From assembly GCA_027604705.1 (NCBI GenBank), contig JADHYV010000037.1, positions 124,001 to 188,000 on the forward strand: a DNA stretch of 64,000 nucleotides, in the 5' to 3' direction. Position numbers and translations under genes: made by a program. Position 1 is the first letter of the stretch, and each line of letters begins with the position of its first letter. Source of the stretch: Allomyces arbusculus. Lineage: Eukaryota > Blastocladiomycota > Blastocladiomycetes > Blastocladiales > Blastocladiaceae. Under the pieces are notes generated by a model. That model saw only the letters and a list, made by a program, of their open reading frames with translations, was not told the origin of the DNA and did not search any database. Positions 11,394-22,600 of the stretch are shown here, one piece after another.

Positions 11394-13716
11394 TTACTTC
11401 TTCGGGGCCTCGGCCTCGGCCGCCGCCGGCTCAAACTCAATGATCACCTCATCGGCAGCGACCGACTGACCCGGCGTGACGAGCACCTTCTTGACCGTGG
11501 CCACACGCGCGGCACGGAGCACGTTCTGCATCTTCATCGCCTCAACAACCACAAGCGCGGCACCCTCCGCGACGACATCGCCCGCCTTGACAGCGACCGA
11601 GACGACCGACCCCGGCATTGGCGCGAGCAACTGCGTCGACGCGTCCGGCTCAGGCTTGGCGAGCATGTACTTCTGCGCCTCGTGCTGCGCGGGCGTGCGT
11701 GCCTCGACCTTGAACACGGTCCCACGGTGCTGCAGGCGGAACCCGAGCGGCTGCGGGTCGACGTACTGCGTGACAAACGACGTCGGGTCGTTGTTGAGCG
11801 CCGTCTTGATCACGGGCGTTTCCGGAGTCCAGTGCATCGCCACCGGCACGTAGGTCTCCGGGTGCGCCTCAGCATCGAGCGCCACCTCGTACTGGTCGGC
11901 CGCGTTGCGGCGCACCTTGACGGTGCGTGTGACTTCGCCCGTCGACACCTCGCCCGCACGCTTCTTGCGCGCCGGCGCGACCGTCAGGACGTACGTCTGT
12001 TCTTCTGCCGCGGGGGTCGCGGCCGAGTAGTTGGTGAATTCGGCGGCGCGCGCGGCGCGGACGGCCTGGACGACGGCCGCGACTGCGAGCAGCTGGTCGC
12101 GCGACGCCGCGTCCTTGGTCACATCGTGGCCAAGGAACCCGTTCGGGTACTCTTCGGGCAGGAACTTGGTCGAGATATCGCCCTTGACGAACCGCGGGTG
12201 CGTCATGACTTCGCGCAACAGCGGCACGTTGTGCGTGACCCCCTTGATCACGTACGCGTCGAGCGCACGCTCCATGGTCGCAATCGACCCCTGGCGCGTC
12301 GGCGCCCACGTCGACAGCTTGCAGATCATCGGGTCGTAGTAGATGGAAATCTCCGAACCCTCCTCGATACCGGAATCGCAGCGGACAAGACCGCCAGCGG
12401 TCGGCGCATCGGCGCGCGTCGAGACGACCCCCTGCGTGGTCGGCTCAATGTACCGGGCCAGCGTGCCAATCGACGGCAGGTACTTTTCCGGGTCCTCGGC
12501 GTAGACGCGCGACTCGATAGCGTGGCCGTGGATCTTGACGTCCTTTTGCGAGAACGACAGCGGCAGACCCGCAGCGACGCGAATCATTTGCTCGACGAGA
12601 TCGTAGCCTGTAATCAATTCCGTGATCGGGTGCTCAACCTGCAGACGCGTGTTCATTTCCAGGAAGAAGAAGTTGCGGCGCGGATCGACAAGGAACTCGA
12701 CGGTACCGGCCGAGTAGTATCCGACGCGCTTGGCGAGCGCCACGGCCTGCTCGCCCATGGCGCGGCGCGTGGCCTCGTCCAAGTGCACCGACGGCGCCTC
12801 CTCAATCACTTTTTGATTACGACGCTGGATCGAGCACTCACGTTCGGGAAGGTAGACGAGGTTGCCGAGCTTGTCGCCGACAATCTGAATCTCAATGTGC
12901 CGCGGGTTATCGACAAACCGCTCAATCAGCAGGCGGTCGTCGCCAAAAGACGCCTTGGCCTCGGACTTGATCAGGTCAAAGTTCTCGCGCACTTCCTTTT
13001 CGTTCCAGGCGACGCGCATGCCTTTACCACCGCCACCGGCCGAGGCCTTGATCATGATCGGGTACTCAATCTGCTTGGCAATCTCGAGCGCGTGGTCGAC
13101 GTCGCGCACCTCGCCCGAGTAGCCCGGGATCGTGTTGACCTTGGCCTCGTTGGCAATCACCTTGGACTGGATCTTGTCGCCCATCATCGCCATCGACTGG
13201 CTAGCGGGACCAATAAAGGCGACATTGGCCTTGTCGAGCGCCTCGACAAAGTGCGCATTCTCCGACAGGAACCCGTACCCCGGGTGCACGGCCTGCGCGC
13301 CCGTCTTCTTGATGGCGTCGAGAATGTTGGGGATCGACAGGTAGGACTGTGCGGTCGGCGGCGGGCCCACGAGCACTGCCTCGTCGGCCATTTGCACGTG
13401 CACGGCATTCGCGTCGGCGGTCGAGTAGACGGCGACCGTCTTGATGCCCATCTTCTTGGCCGTGCGGATGACGCGGCACGCGATCTGTGGCGAAAAAGGG
13501 GCGAGGTCAGAATTCACGGGTTCGGGCTCTGGCCACGGATCCCTGCCTGCAAACAAATCGCCGACGTACCTCACCACGGTTGGCAATCAGGATCTTGTCG
13601 AACGTCTTGGGGTACTCGGCCGTGCTCGAGAAGCGCACCGACATGCGCGAGAGCGGCGACGTGCGCGCCGCGGCCGCGGCCGCAGCCACGCGGCCCGAGC
13701 GGAAGATCGCGTACAT
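11394..13716 (-). CDS. PCCA: Propionyl-CoA carboxylase alpha subunit, mitochondrial
   Basis: Biotin carboxylase plus biotin-carrier subunit; with PCCB it carboxylates propionyl-CoA to methylmalonyl-CoA in the mitochondrial matrix. Exons 13716-13570 and 13484-11394 flank an 85-bp intron (GTACGT...CACAG), giving 745 aa (human 728). The N terminus MYAIFRSGRVAAAAAAARTS is rich in Arg/Ala/Ser, as expected for a mitochondrial presequence. It is followed by FDKILIANRGEIACRVIRTA, the ATP-grasp loop SAGGGGKGMRV, and EMNTRLQVEHPITE. The C-terminal biotin site is EAMKMQN with the biotinylated Lys near residue 700. EAMKMQN and full length favour PCCA over methylcrotonyl-CoA carboxylase. An in-frame ATG at 13758 is an alternative start. 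Divergent from PCCB. Confidence 0.95.
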
Positions 13717-14999
13717 GGCGACAGTTGACGAGGAGAACGGGAAGATGCGCGTGCCCAAGGCTACGGGCAGCGACTAGAGTAGAGAAGGGACCGGAAGATC
13801 ATGGTGGTCAGCCGGCAGCCCTTGAACGACATTCGTGGCCAAGCACCAGCGCGAGCTCGGATTGAGCCAGCACGCGCGTGCCGTCTGGACCAGCCGTCCT
13901 CAAACTTGTTGCAGGTGCACGCGCGCGAGTTGGGCAATCCGGGCGTGCTGCGGGCAAACGGATCGCACTGACCTTGGCAAGGTGGTGCCGTTCGACTTGT
14001 CGGCAGCGAGATCAGCGCAGAACCAGCCAAACAACGGGCTGGGAGTGGTTGGTACGTCGGTCCAAGAGCGGTGCCGTTGCGCGCGAGAGAGCGTTGTTGG
14101 TCAGGTCGCTGGTGGTCGCGGTGCTGGCTTGCTCAAGGGCGGCAGGGGTGGAAATGGTTGGGACTGGTCTGCGCGCGTCTTGGTTGCCGGCGCGGTGGGT
14201 TGCGTGCGCTCAACCGTGTTTGAGCGTGTCCCGCGTTCTTTTCGGGTTTTGCCTGACTTTCCCTGGGTTTGTGGAGAGGTTCCGGGCGCAGCCGCAAGCC
14301 AAGGCGGCCTTGATTCACGTGTTCTTGCCTCGTGTCTGCACGGCCAGGAGGCTCCTCGGGATTTGTTGGGGCCGAGCCGGGATTTCCCGCTCAGCCATGG
14401 TTGGCAAATGGTGGGGCAGGTCACGTTCCGGAGCGGTTTTGACCACACGTGGACAGCCCCCGGGCGAGGTGCTCCGCCACAACCCCACGATTTGGCCTGC
14501 GATGCTTGTGTTTCGCGGTGTGTTGCGTGCGGACTGTGCCGTTCCGGCGCCTCGGGCATGGCCTGCTTCGCGTCGTGTCGACCAGCTTCCAACCTTGCAC
14601 TTGACCACCGCGACCACCTCGCTAGCGACCTGCTCCGCTCTGGTCTGCTTTCGCCAAGGCTGCCCAGCACGCTCCCTGCTCTGCACCTGCTCGGCCGTCT
14701 TGCTGCTGTCGCTGCACGCCCTTGGATCAAGCCCGTCGCGGTCGATCAGCCTGTCAACAACAAGGTCGCTTCCTCCAGCGACATCAAGGCGGTCTCCACG
14801 CTCCAGATTCGCTCCCCCTCGCGCCAACCTGTTCCTGGATCCCGCCGAGGGTATGCGCACCTGCAACTACCAGCATTCGCCGTGGCCTGGCCCGCTGGTG
14901 AGTATGAACGGCCTATCAACGCGCAAGTGTACTGACCAGACGACGTGCTCGCGTGCTCGCCGCGTACAGATCCCTTCCTAGGTTGATCTGACCATAATT
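13717..14999. promoter_or_regulatory. Divergent PCCA/PCCB spacer (candidate bidirectional promoter)
   Basis: A 1,283-bp region separates the start codons of the two subunits of one enzyme, so shared control is plausible. It stays open for about 360 codons in two plus-strand frames (13835-14935 and 13878-14981) and shorter stretches on the minus strand. The translations are low-complexity and match nothing I know, so I treat them as chance in GC-rich DNA. Long 5' UTRs may occupy part of it. Confidence 0.5.
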
Positions 15000-16751
15000 A
15001 TGATGCTTCGCTCGTCGGCGAACCTGGCCGCGCGCGCGCTGCGCCCGGCCGTCGCCTCGCCCGCGCTCCTGCGTGCGCGTCTCGCCAACGCCGTGCCCGC
15101 GGCCGTCGTCGCGGCCAAGCGCACGCTGGCCACGTCGGTTGAACAGGTACCTACACGTTGTTCTTATCCTGATCGCGCTTGCCGCGTCCCTTGTTCTTGT
15201 TCTGACGAGAATTTTTTTCCCCTCAACCAGTCGCTCGTGGAGCGCATCGAGGCCAAGCGCGCCGAGTCGCGTCTCGGCGGTGGCGAGAAGCGCATTGCCG
15301 CGCAGCACGCCAAGGGCCGTCTCACGGCGCGCGAGCGCATCGACCTGCTTCTCGACGAAGGCTCGTTCCGCGAATACGATGCGTTTGTCGAGCACACGTG
15401 CGCCGATTTCGGCATGGAGAACAACAAGATCACGGGCGACGGTGTCGTCACGGGCCACGGCACGATCAACGGCCGCCGCGTGTTTGTCTTCTCGCAGGAC
15501 TTTACGGCGTTTGGCGGGTCGCTCTCCAAGGCGCACGCGCAAAAAATTTGCAAGATCATGGACAAGGCCATGCTCGTGGGCGCACCCGTGATTGGGCTCA
15601 ACGACTCGGGCGGTGCCCGTATCCAGGAAGGTGTTGAGTCGCTCGCCGGTTACGCCGATATTTTCCAGAAGAACGTCATGGCGTCGGGCGTGATCCCACA
15701 GCTGTCGCTGATCATGGGCCCGTGTGCGGGCGGCGCCGTCTACTCGCCGGCGCTGACCGACTTCACGTTCATGGTCAAGGACTCGTCGCATCTGTTCGTC
15801 ACGGGCCCGGACGTGGTCAAGGCCGTGACCAACGAGGAAGTCACGTTCGAGGAACTCGGTGGCGCCAAGGTGCACACTTCCAAGTCGGGTGTTGCGCACG
15901 CCGCGTTCAACAACGACGTCGAGGCGCTTGCGCGCCTGCGCGCGTTTGTCGACTACCTGCCGCTGTCGAACCGGCACCCGGTGCCGGAAAAGCCCGTCGT
16001 CGACCCGCCGACCCGCGCCGATGCCGCACTGAACACGCTGATCCCGGCCGATTCGACCAAGGCCTACGACATGCACCATGTCGTGACGCGCGTGCTTGAC
16101 GACGGCGACTTTTTCGAGATCATGCCCGACTACGCCAAGAACATTGTTGTTGGCATGGGCCGACTGAACGGCCGGTCGGTGGGCATTGTCGCCAACCAGC
16201 CGATGGTCTCGTCGGGCGTGCTCGACATCAACGCCTCAGTCAAGGCGGCCCGGTGGGTGCGGTTCTGCGACGCCTTCAACATCCCGATCGTCACGTTTGT
16301 CGACGTGCCCGGTTTCTTGCCGGGCACCGCGCAGGAACACAACGGCATCATCCGTCACGGCGCCAAGCTCCTCTACGCCTACGCCGAGGCGACGGTCCCG
16401 AAAATCACCATCATCACGCGCAAGGCCTATGGCGGTGCCTACGATGTCATGGCGTCGAAGCACCTGCGCGGCGATATTAACCTGGCGTGGCCCACGGCCG
16501 AGATTGCCGTGATGGGCGCCAAGGGTGCCGTTGAGATTATTTTCCGCGGCAAGGACGCAGCAGCCCGTGCCGAGGCCGAGGCCGAGTACATTGACAAGTT
16601 TGCCAACCCGCTGCCGGCCGCGCAGAAGGGGTTCCTCGACGACATTATTTTGCCGTCGGCGACGCGCGCGCGTATCATTGAGGAGCTCGAGGTGCTCAAG
16701 GACAAAGACCTCGAGAACCCGTTCAAGAAGCACGGCAACATCCCGCTGTAG
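15000..16751 (+). CDS. PCCB: Propionyl-CoA carboxylase beta subunit, mitochondrial
   Basis: Carboxyltransferase subunit of propionyl-CoA carboxylase. Exons 15000-15146 and 15231-16751 flank an 84-bp intron (GTACCT...CAACCAG). Because the intron is a multiple of three without stops, the unspliced frame is also open, but the inserted residues do not fit the family. The 555-aa product (human 539) has an Arg/Ala-rich presequence ending about ...[10 protein letters not shown], then [70 protein letters not shown] and [19 protein letters not shown], all typical of the acyl-CoA binding and oxyanion-hole regions. ATGs at 15000 and 15003 are adjacent; either could start. Tail-to-tail with kelch paralog 3. 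Confidence 0.96.
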   Translation: MMLRSSANLAARALRPAVASPALLRARLANAVPAAVVAAKRTLATSVEQVPTRCSYPDRACRVPCSCSDENFFPLNQSLVERIEAKRAESRLGGGEKRIAAQHAKGRLTARERIDLLLDEGSFREYDAFVEHTCADFGMENNKITGDGVVTGHGTINGRRVFVFSQDFTAFGGSLSKAHAQKICKIMDKAMLVGAPVIGLNDSGGARIQEGVESLAGYADIFQKNVMASGVIPQLSLIMGPCAGGAVYSPALTDFTFMVKDSSHLFVTGPDVVKAVTNEEVTFEELGGAKVHTSKSGVAHAAFNNDVEALARLRAFVDYLPLSNRHPVPEKPVVDPPTRADAALNTLIPADSTKAYDMHHVVTRVLDDGDFFEIMPDYAKNIVVGMGRLNGRSVGIVANQPMVSSGVLDINASVKAARWVRFCDAFNIPIVTFVDVPGFLPGTAQEHNGIIRHGAKLLYAYAEATVPKITIITRKAYGGAYDVMASKHLRGDINLAWPTAEIAVMGAKGAVEIIFRGKDAAARAEAEAEYIDKFANPLPAAQKGFLDDIILPSATRARIIEELEVLKDKDLENPFKKHGNIPL

Positions 16752-17061
16752 AGAGCTGGCGGGTCGATGCGGGGGGGTTTTGGTATAGGTTCTCGTTGAA
16801 CAAGTTGGTTTCGTATTTGCAGCGTGTTGCGGCTTTACGTTGTCAGAAACTAGGCGAATACATCCGGGGAACGTGCAAATCATTTCACGGTCCGCTCTCG
16901 GCCGCGCTGCGACCGCTGATGATTGAACATGTATTTTCCCAAGCGCGCATGGGTATGCACCGTCATCCCAGAAACTTAACAAATGCAACCTTGGTCAGGT
17001 GGAGAAGAACAAAAATGGATCGACCATAACCGACGAGCTGCTCCGCAACAGAATCTCGAAG
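16752..17061. other. Convergent 3' spacer
   Basis: About 310 bp between the PCCB stop and the stop of kelch paralog 3. It is expected to hold the two 3' UTRs; no other element is seen. Confidence 0.5.
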
Positions 17062-18654
17062 TCAAGCAAGATACAATGGCGCATGATCTTCTTCACCAAC
17101 TGGGCGCGCTGCTGCTGGTCGCGATGGTGGGAGATAGAGAGGGTCTGGACGAGATTCGGCGGAGACTAGCGGATCGCCTTGGGGTAATAGCGGCGGCTTC
17201 TGGTTGGATTCGTCAACAAAAAGCGGAGGCACATCTGAATGACCCTTTTGCAATCGGCGCTTGCGCGCAAAGTAAAGCACTGCAGCTCCAGCGGCAACTG
17301 CCACAGCACCGACCACAATTCCTGCGATTGCACCAGCACCAAGACCACCCGACCCCGACTCAGATCCAGCCCTCGACAGCGTTGTCGACGGCCGATCCGT
17401 TGAGCGTGTCGACGTGCCATTCGACGCGGGCACACCCGTGACCCACTTGAACTGCAGCGTACCGTCCGTTTGCGGCAAAATCTGTAGGAGGTTCAAGAAC
17501 GACTCCAGCGCCCCCGTCGACGCCTTTTGCAAACCGCTCTCGAACACCCAGCCACCAACGTAAACTATCACATCGTCCTCAAGGTGGGCGCATCCATACG
17601 CGAGCGACGTTGGTCCATTCGACGGGTTCACAAGCTTGCCGATTCGCGCGCTGCCGGCCGTCTTCATATCCGTGTACTCGACGAGTTCATACGACCGCGG
17701 CGTTGACGCTCCACCCACGTGGATCAGGTACCGGCTTCGATAAACGACGGTGCGGTGGTGGACCCGCCCGCGCGCCATGGCCGCCGGCAGGCGCGTCCAC
17801 GCAAGCGACTTGAGCTCGAGCAACCACTGGTCGTTGATGCCCACGCCGCCCGTCATGAGGTTGTGTGTGCGGTTGAATCGGCCGAGCGTCGCGAGCTCCC
17901 GCGGATCCGGACCCGCGGTCACGTTTGAGTTGCCGGTGGTTCCATCGGACCGGACCACAGCGAGCCAGTTGAGCGGGGTGGAGGCGGCCGCATCCTTGAC
18001 GCCGCCGAAAAAGTACAGGTCCGACATGCCCTCGCTGATCGCGGCCGCCGCTGGCACGCTCGCGTTGAGCGCGACCTGGATTTTGGCCGCCTGTACGCTT
18101 GTGGTTCCTTTGGCCACGTCGTACAGGTACATGGTGTCGAGCGGCGCGTTCAATGCGTCGGGGCGGCGGCCACTGCCGCCAGCAAGGAGAACGCGAGGGC
18201 CGGATTGCACGAGCGCTGCCTGATTAAGCGTTCCGGCCAGCGATGCATCGAGCACGCCGTGCGATTGCAAGTCGGAGGGGTTACCCGTCGCGAGCGTGCG
18301 GTCCAGGTCAATCGAGTAGACGCCGTTGGAGGGCTTGGTCGAGCTTGTGCCCGAATCTGATGAGCGTCATCAAACTGGTCAGCCAGCGCTGTCAATTTTC
18401 AGCTCTGCGTGTCGGGACATGCCTCCAATATTGCCTCCAAAGACGAACAGTCGCGACCGGACAACGGCACATGCACTCATGATGGTGGACTGCGCTGTTG
18501 TCATGGTGAACGGCGAGCTGGCAGCGATGACGGCCGGGATCGGCACGGCTATCCCAACCGCCAGAGCGAGGACAGCGAGGGCGATGAGCTCAAGTCTCGA
18601 GCCGAGCGTGCTGCTGGGTGCCACGCTCGTCGTTCTCCACCGTGTCAACATCAT
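17062..18654 (-). CDS. Kelch beta-propeller single-pass membrane protein (paralog 3)
   Basis: Same architecture as the gene at 5935-7709: signal anchor (ELIALAVLALAVGIAVPIP), kelch strands (SRLFVFGG, RVLLAGG, DLYFFGG, HNLMTGG, RYLIHVGG, VIVYVGG), TM helix (GAGAIAGIVVGAVAVAAGAAV) followed by FARKRRLQK, and a shorter tail with PDPLYLPPS and a final PLYLA. Exons 18654-18423 and 18356-17062 give 508 aa. The intron (66 bp) sits at the same position and phase as in paralog 1 but has GC instead of GT at its donor (GCATGT at 18422). With that splice the product is uninterrupted. The tail motif has lost its Gly, so it has diverged from the RLYLPG form. Function unknown. Confidence 0.82.
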
Positions 18655-19115
18655 GTCGCGACTCGTGTGGGCTCTGTTTATGGAGCGTCGAGGTTGGCGT
18701 AGGTGCTGCTGGCTGAAGGAGTGGCACAGCCCGCGAGGGCTGAAGCTGGACGCTGGTTGGAGTCTCCCAAGCTGCGCCTGCATCGTGGCCTGGTGAAGGG
18801 AAAGGCGTCATCGAAGTCTGGCCGGGTTCTCGAACGTGAAGGCTTGGGGTTCGAAAGCTCAAACGCACAGAGCACTTGGATCTGCCAGAAACCGCCGGAT
18901 TGTCGGAGGTTTGCGGATCCGCTCAACTCAGGTTTTGGTCAGATTGGGAACCCTGACCAAACCTGCCACATCTGTCGCACAAACAGTCAACCTCGCTCTG
19001 ATCAACCATTGACAGCGACTCGCAAGAGAAACGGCCGACGGCTCGGCGTTCAACCCACTCCCCCACGAATTTCGGTCGGCAACTGACCGCATCCAGCTGC
19101 AATTGAATCAGCACC
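18655..19115. other. Divergent intergenic region, kelch paralog 3 / uL15m
   Basis: About 460 bp between the two start codons, presumably both promoters. An ATG at 18783 would extend the kelch protein by 43 residues, but the signal anchor then would not be N-terminal. No motif recognised. Confidence 0.4.
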
Positions 19116-20266
19116 ATGTTCGCCGCCGCTGCCCGCTCCCTTGCGCGGGCCCTGCCGCGCCTTGCGCCTGCAGCCAACCTGCGACCCGTGTCGGCCGCGG
19201 CCACGACCACGGCCCTGCGCACCTTGGCCACGTTTGCGCCCGTGACGCTCTCGACGATTTCCGATAACCCGGGCGCCGTCAAGACGGTCAGTGCAATTTC
19301 GCGATGGCGACGAAAACGACGACGCCGCTCCCACCACTGTGATCGCTGATCCTTCGAACCGTTGTGGCCCCGACGTTCTAGAAGCGCCGCATTGGCCGCG
19401 GTGACGGTTCCGGCCGTGGTGGGACCAGTGGCCGTGGTCACAAGGGTCAGAAGGCGCGTGCTGGCCGTGGCCGCCCGCGTGTCGGGTTCGAGGGTGGCCA
19501 GACGCCCCTCCACAAGCGCATTCCGAAGCGTGGGTTCAAGAACATGTGCGGCGCCGCCTTGCTCTCGTGCGGTAGAGGTCGCGGATCCTGACGCGACTCC
19601 AAATTGCATTGTAGCCACGGCAAGGACCTGGTCACGGTCAACGTCGACAAGCTGCAGCGGTGGATTGACGTCGGGCGGCTCGACCCGAGCAAGCCGATCA
19701 CGATGAAGGAGCTCTACGACTCGCGGTTGATCCACAGCGTCAAGGATGGCGTCAAGCTCCTCGGCGACGTACGGTTATTTGATATGCCGCGACGATTGCC
19801 GGTTTGCTAGTCACGCTGACCCAATTTTCTCGCCACAAATTAGGGCGCGGCCTACTTGAAGACCCCCGTGCAGATCGAGGTCACACAGGCGTCGCAGTCA
19901 GCCATCGAGGCCGTGGAAAAGGTGGGCGGCAAGGTGATCTCCGTCTACTACAACACGCTGGGCCTGCGCGCGCTCGTCAAGCCGCACAAATTCCGCATTC
20001 TCCCGCGCCGTGCTGAACCCACGTCGACGCGCGAGCTCGACTATTACGCAGACCCGGCCAACCGCGGGTACATTGCGCTTGGCGTGAAGCCCACGTACCC
20101 GGCCCCGACCGCCACCTTCTACGGCGGCAAGGCCCAGCCCGTGCAGTATGCGCTGCCGCCCATGGCGCCGCTGAAGCCGACGGTCAAGGTGCTCGCGGCG
20201 CACAAGGCCCTTGCAATCAAGGCCCAGGCCGAGGCGGCAGCTGCCAAGGCGCAGGCCAAGGCGTAA
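19116..20266 (+). CDS. Mitochondrial large-subunit ribosomal protein uL15m
   Basis: Component of the mitochondrial 54S/39S ribosomal subunit (human MRPL15, yeast MRPL10). Four exons: 19116-19286, 19382-19545, 19615-19768 and 19844-20266, with introns of 95, 69 and 75 bp, giving 303 aa. The N terminus [19 protein letters not shown] is a typical mitochondrial presequence. The L15 signature follows in exon 2: [20 protein letters not shown], then KGQKARAG and [18 protein letters not shown]. Exons 3-4 carry [20 protein letters not shown] and [20 protein letters not shown]. The Ala/Lys-rich C-terminal tail is a lineage extension. The Gly/Arg-rich block identifies the family clearly. Confidence 0.92.
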
Positions 20267-22169
20267 GGTTCTGGAAATTAGCGAGTTTTATTGTGTAGAT
20301 TTTCTATATTTTGATGATTCATTCGTGGATCCGCATTGAGTGGAGAACAACATGACAACGAACTTGCAAAGGACTTGCTGATTGCTGACCAGTTCAAAGA
20401 AGGCAGCAATCATCGGTTGGAAAAGACACCCCAAGTCCGGTTTCCTCGTTTCAACATAGCATGGGGCCACTGCAACAAGTAGAGTGCATGTGGAACTCTT
20501 TGTGTGTTGCAATGTCTCCCATTAGTTGGATTCATCCAGCTGATACAATACATCCTCATTGTCAAGCTGCATGCCTCATCTGCTATGTTGTGGATCACAT
20601 CGCCCTACCCCTCACGATTTGCATGCAACGCATCTCCCATCAAGTGAAGCTCCCCCTGATGACACCCTTCATAGATCCGCTGTTGGCTCGATGATTGCCA
20701 ATTTGTGAACACACTGCATCGCCACCCTGCAGAAGCTATGGCTGTCACCCATTCATTTCATTTGCTGTCAGCTGCAGCACTGCTGCTGAAGCGGCAGCAG
20801 TGGCACACTAAAAGCATAACATCATGTGTAAACAATGCATGCAATTTCTTCAATGCAAGTTTTAATCAACAAAGCACTGTATGCACAAGAGAAATGAGGA
20901 CACAGTAAGTTGGCTATGAGAACAAAGGGCAGCATGCCACAGCAATTCCTGGAAAATCTGAAGGAGTGCTGCTTGGCGTTGCCTGTTGGAGAGTCGAGTC
21001 ACTAGGCTGACTGAACAGGTTAGAATCAGCTCTGGTCGGAAAAGTGTGAAAATGTCAATTCCCATACTCCAACCCACTCCACTCGCCCCCCTGAAATGAA
21101 GAGTCACTGACCTAAACCATCACCGGATGCGTTTAAATGATGCCAGAAAGACCAAAATCAAGTTTAAGTACCAAAAACGAGCAAGACAAGAGCTGGAACA
21201 AAGAGTTGGATAGCAAAAAGGGGACAGGGGTTTGAAGACGCCCCCCACCCCCCAATCCGACCAGATGGGAGTGAAGTGAGAAGGTGAAGGGAGGTTGTTG
21301 AGTTGTAGATATGTTCGGATTATAGTGGTTGCCAAAGGGGAACATGTGCTGTTACATGTGCTCATTGATTTTTTGCAGTAGTTAATGCAGGAGGATGCAA
21401 AAAAAAAAAAACATGGCAATGGAATTCAACAATCAAGTGTAAGCACGCGTCATTGCTCCCCATGCTCACTTATTTTCACGCTTCACGTTTGCAGTGTTCA
21501 ACAGTATTGCTGTCATGGTTGTTCGCACTAGCATCCCCATGCTATGAGAGTCGTGCAATGAACTGAATGTAACAGGTTGACACTCAAATTGGTGTCTTTG
21601 TGTTTGAGCTTGTCAAAAGCATATTCTCAGCAACAAAACATTTGTTTGGAGAGCTATGGCTCAAACACAATCTGTTTTGCCTTGAAATGAGCATTGTTGG
21701 CATCAAACGCAAGCTCTGTTGGGCCATGGGCGCAGGAGTAAAGAGACCAAATGCTTGGGCATGCGCCAGCATGGCAATGAACATGACGTCAAGCACCATT
21801 CACACGTCTTGGCGACAGTTCTCTTGGCCGTGTGCCTTGTTGTGTTCCTCATCCAGCTCGTCCATGGCGCTGGGTGCGAGAAATTTAACAGAATCAGACG
21901 GCAAATTGTCCACTCTAAGGTCAGGTGCTGACATGTCCAAAAATCCGGATTCCCTGGGAAGTAATCCTTAAGGAGCGCTTCCATGAAAAGCTTTGTAAAA
22001 GGTCCTGACATCAAAGCTGGTAGTGCCATAAGTTGCCAACAGTGTATTTTTGATGTCTTGGGCTTGCATCGTGGTATTGTGGTTTCCGTTCAAATTGTCC
22101 CTCGGACGGACATCACCCCACGATATCCGTCCGAGGGTGGACTTTTTTGCTGGCTCGGATTCTTGATCT
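20267..22169. other. AT-richer intergenic block with repeats
   Basis: Composition drops well below that of the flanking genes and no intact gene is visible. Short open frames on both strands (for example minus 21600-22345) look like decayed coding sequence but cannot be assigned. A repeat copy lies at 21110-21420. The block may be built from old mobile elements. Confidence 0.45.
21110..21420 (+). repeat. Dispersed repeat, copy 1
   Basis: The core, TTTGAAGACGCCCCCCACCC followed by CCAATCCGACCAG and GGGAGT, matches 54190-54240 (plus) and 54700-54745 (minus) by eye. The preceding stretch with GAGCAAGACAAG resembles AAGAACCAAGCCAG upstream of the 54-kb copies. Diverged; no coding capacity seen. 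Family unknown. Confidence 0.5.
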
Positions 22170-22600
22170 CGGAAGATATGGCAGCGTGCACGTGCCATTG
22201 ACTCAGTGATCCGGCACGAACGCACCGCCGCAAGTGCACCTTCACGGCCAATATTCATCACTCGACTCGACGAAAATCTCGTTCTCGACCTGACCAACGT
22301 CGTGAAAACCAAGCACGCGAGTCTGGACACCAAGTTCCGCGCCATCTACAATTTGATTGTCAAGGAGTACAGGTTGCTTGGTATTTTCACGTTTCGACGC
22401 GTACGCTGCAACGCTGGCGCACGTTGTACGTGACGCACGGCTACGTGACCAAGCGGGCCTCGCTCGAGACGTACCGCAAGTTTAGCCTAGCAATGTGCTC
22501 CTGGGTCGACCAGTAATGTCGCAAGCATCCGGCCAGCTACCTTGACAAGGCGCAGACGCAGTTTTTGCGCCAAGTGGAATGTGAACATTTCCATCACGTC
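22170..22600 (+). pseudogene. Decayed coding fragment with a helix-turn-helix-like segment
   Basis: One frame reads RPIFITRLDENLVLDL, then ASLDTKFRAIYNLIVKEYR. A shifted frame then gives TRTLQRWRTLYVTHGYVTKR and ETYRKFSLAMCSWVDQ, then a stop, with open sequence beyond (RKHPASYLDKAQTQFLRQVE). The composition is protein-like and TLQRW...HGYV...R resembles homeodomain-like helix-turn-helix segments found in transposases and resolvases. There is a frame change near 22375-22400 (possibly an intron) and an in-frame stop. I cannot name the family. Confidence 0.3.

Noticed and set aside
11394-13716. Methylcrotonyl-CoA carboxylase or pyruvate carboxylase
   Set aside because: EAMKMQN biotin site, length without a carboxyltransferase domain, and a neighbouring PCCB point to propionyl-CoA carboxylase.
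11682-13865. 727-codon open frame antisense to PCCA
   Set aside because: Shadow frame produced by strong C/G third-position bias of PCCA; translation is Arg/His/Asp-rich with no family features.
15147-15230. Unspliced reading of PCCB (intron is open and a multiple of three)
   Set aside because: The inserted segment has hydrophobic/Cys residues foreign to the family, and canonical GT...CAACCAG sites flank it.
14916-16079. 387-codon frame antisense to PCCB
   Set aside because: Codon-bias shadow of the PCCB gene.
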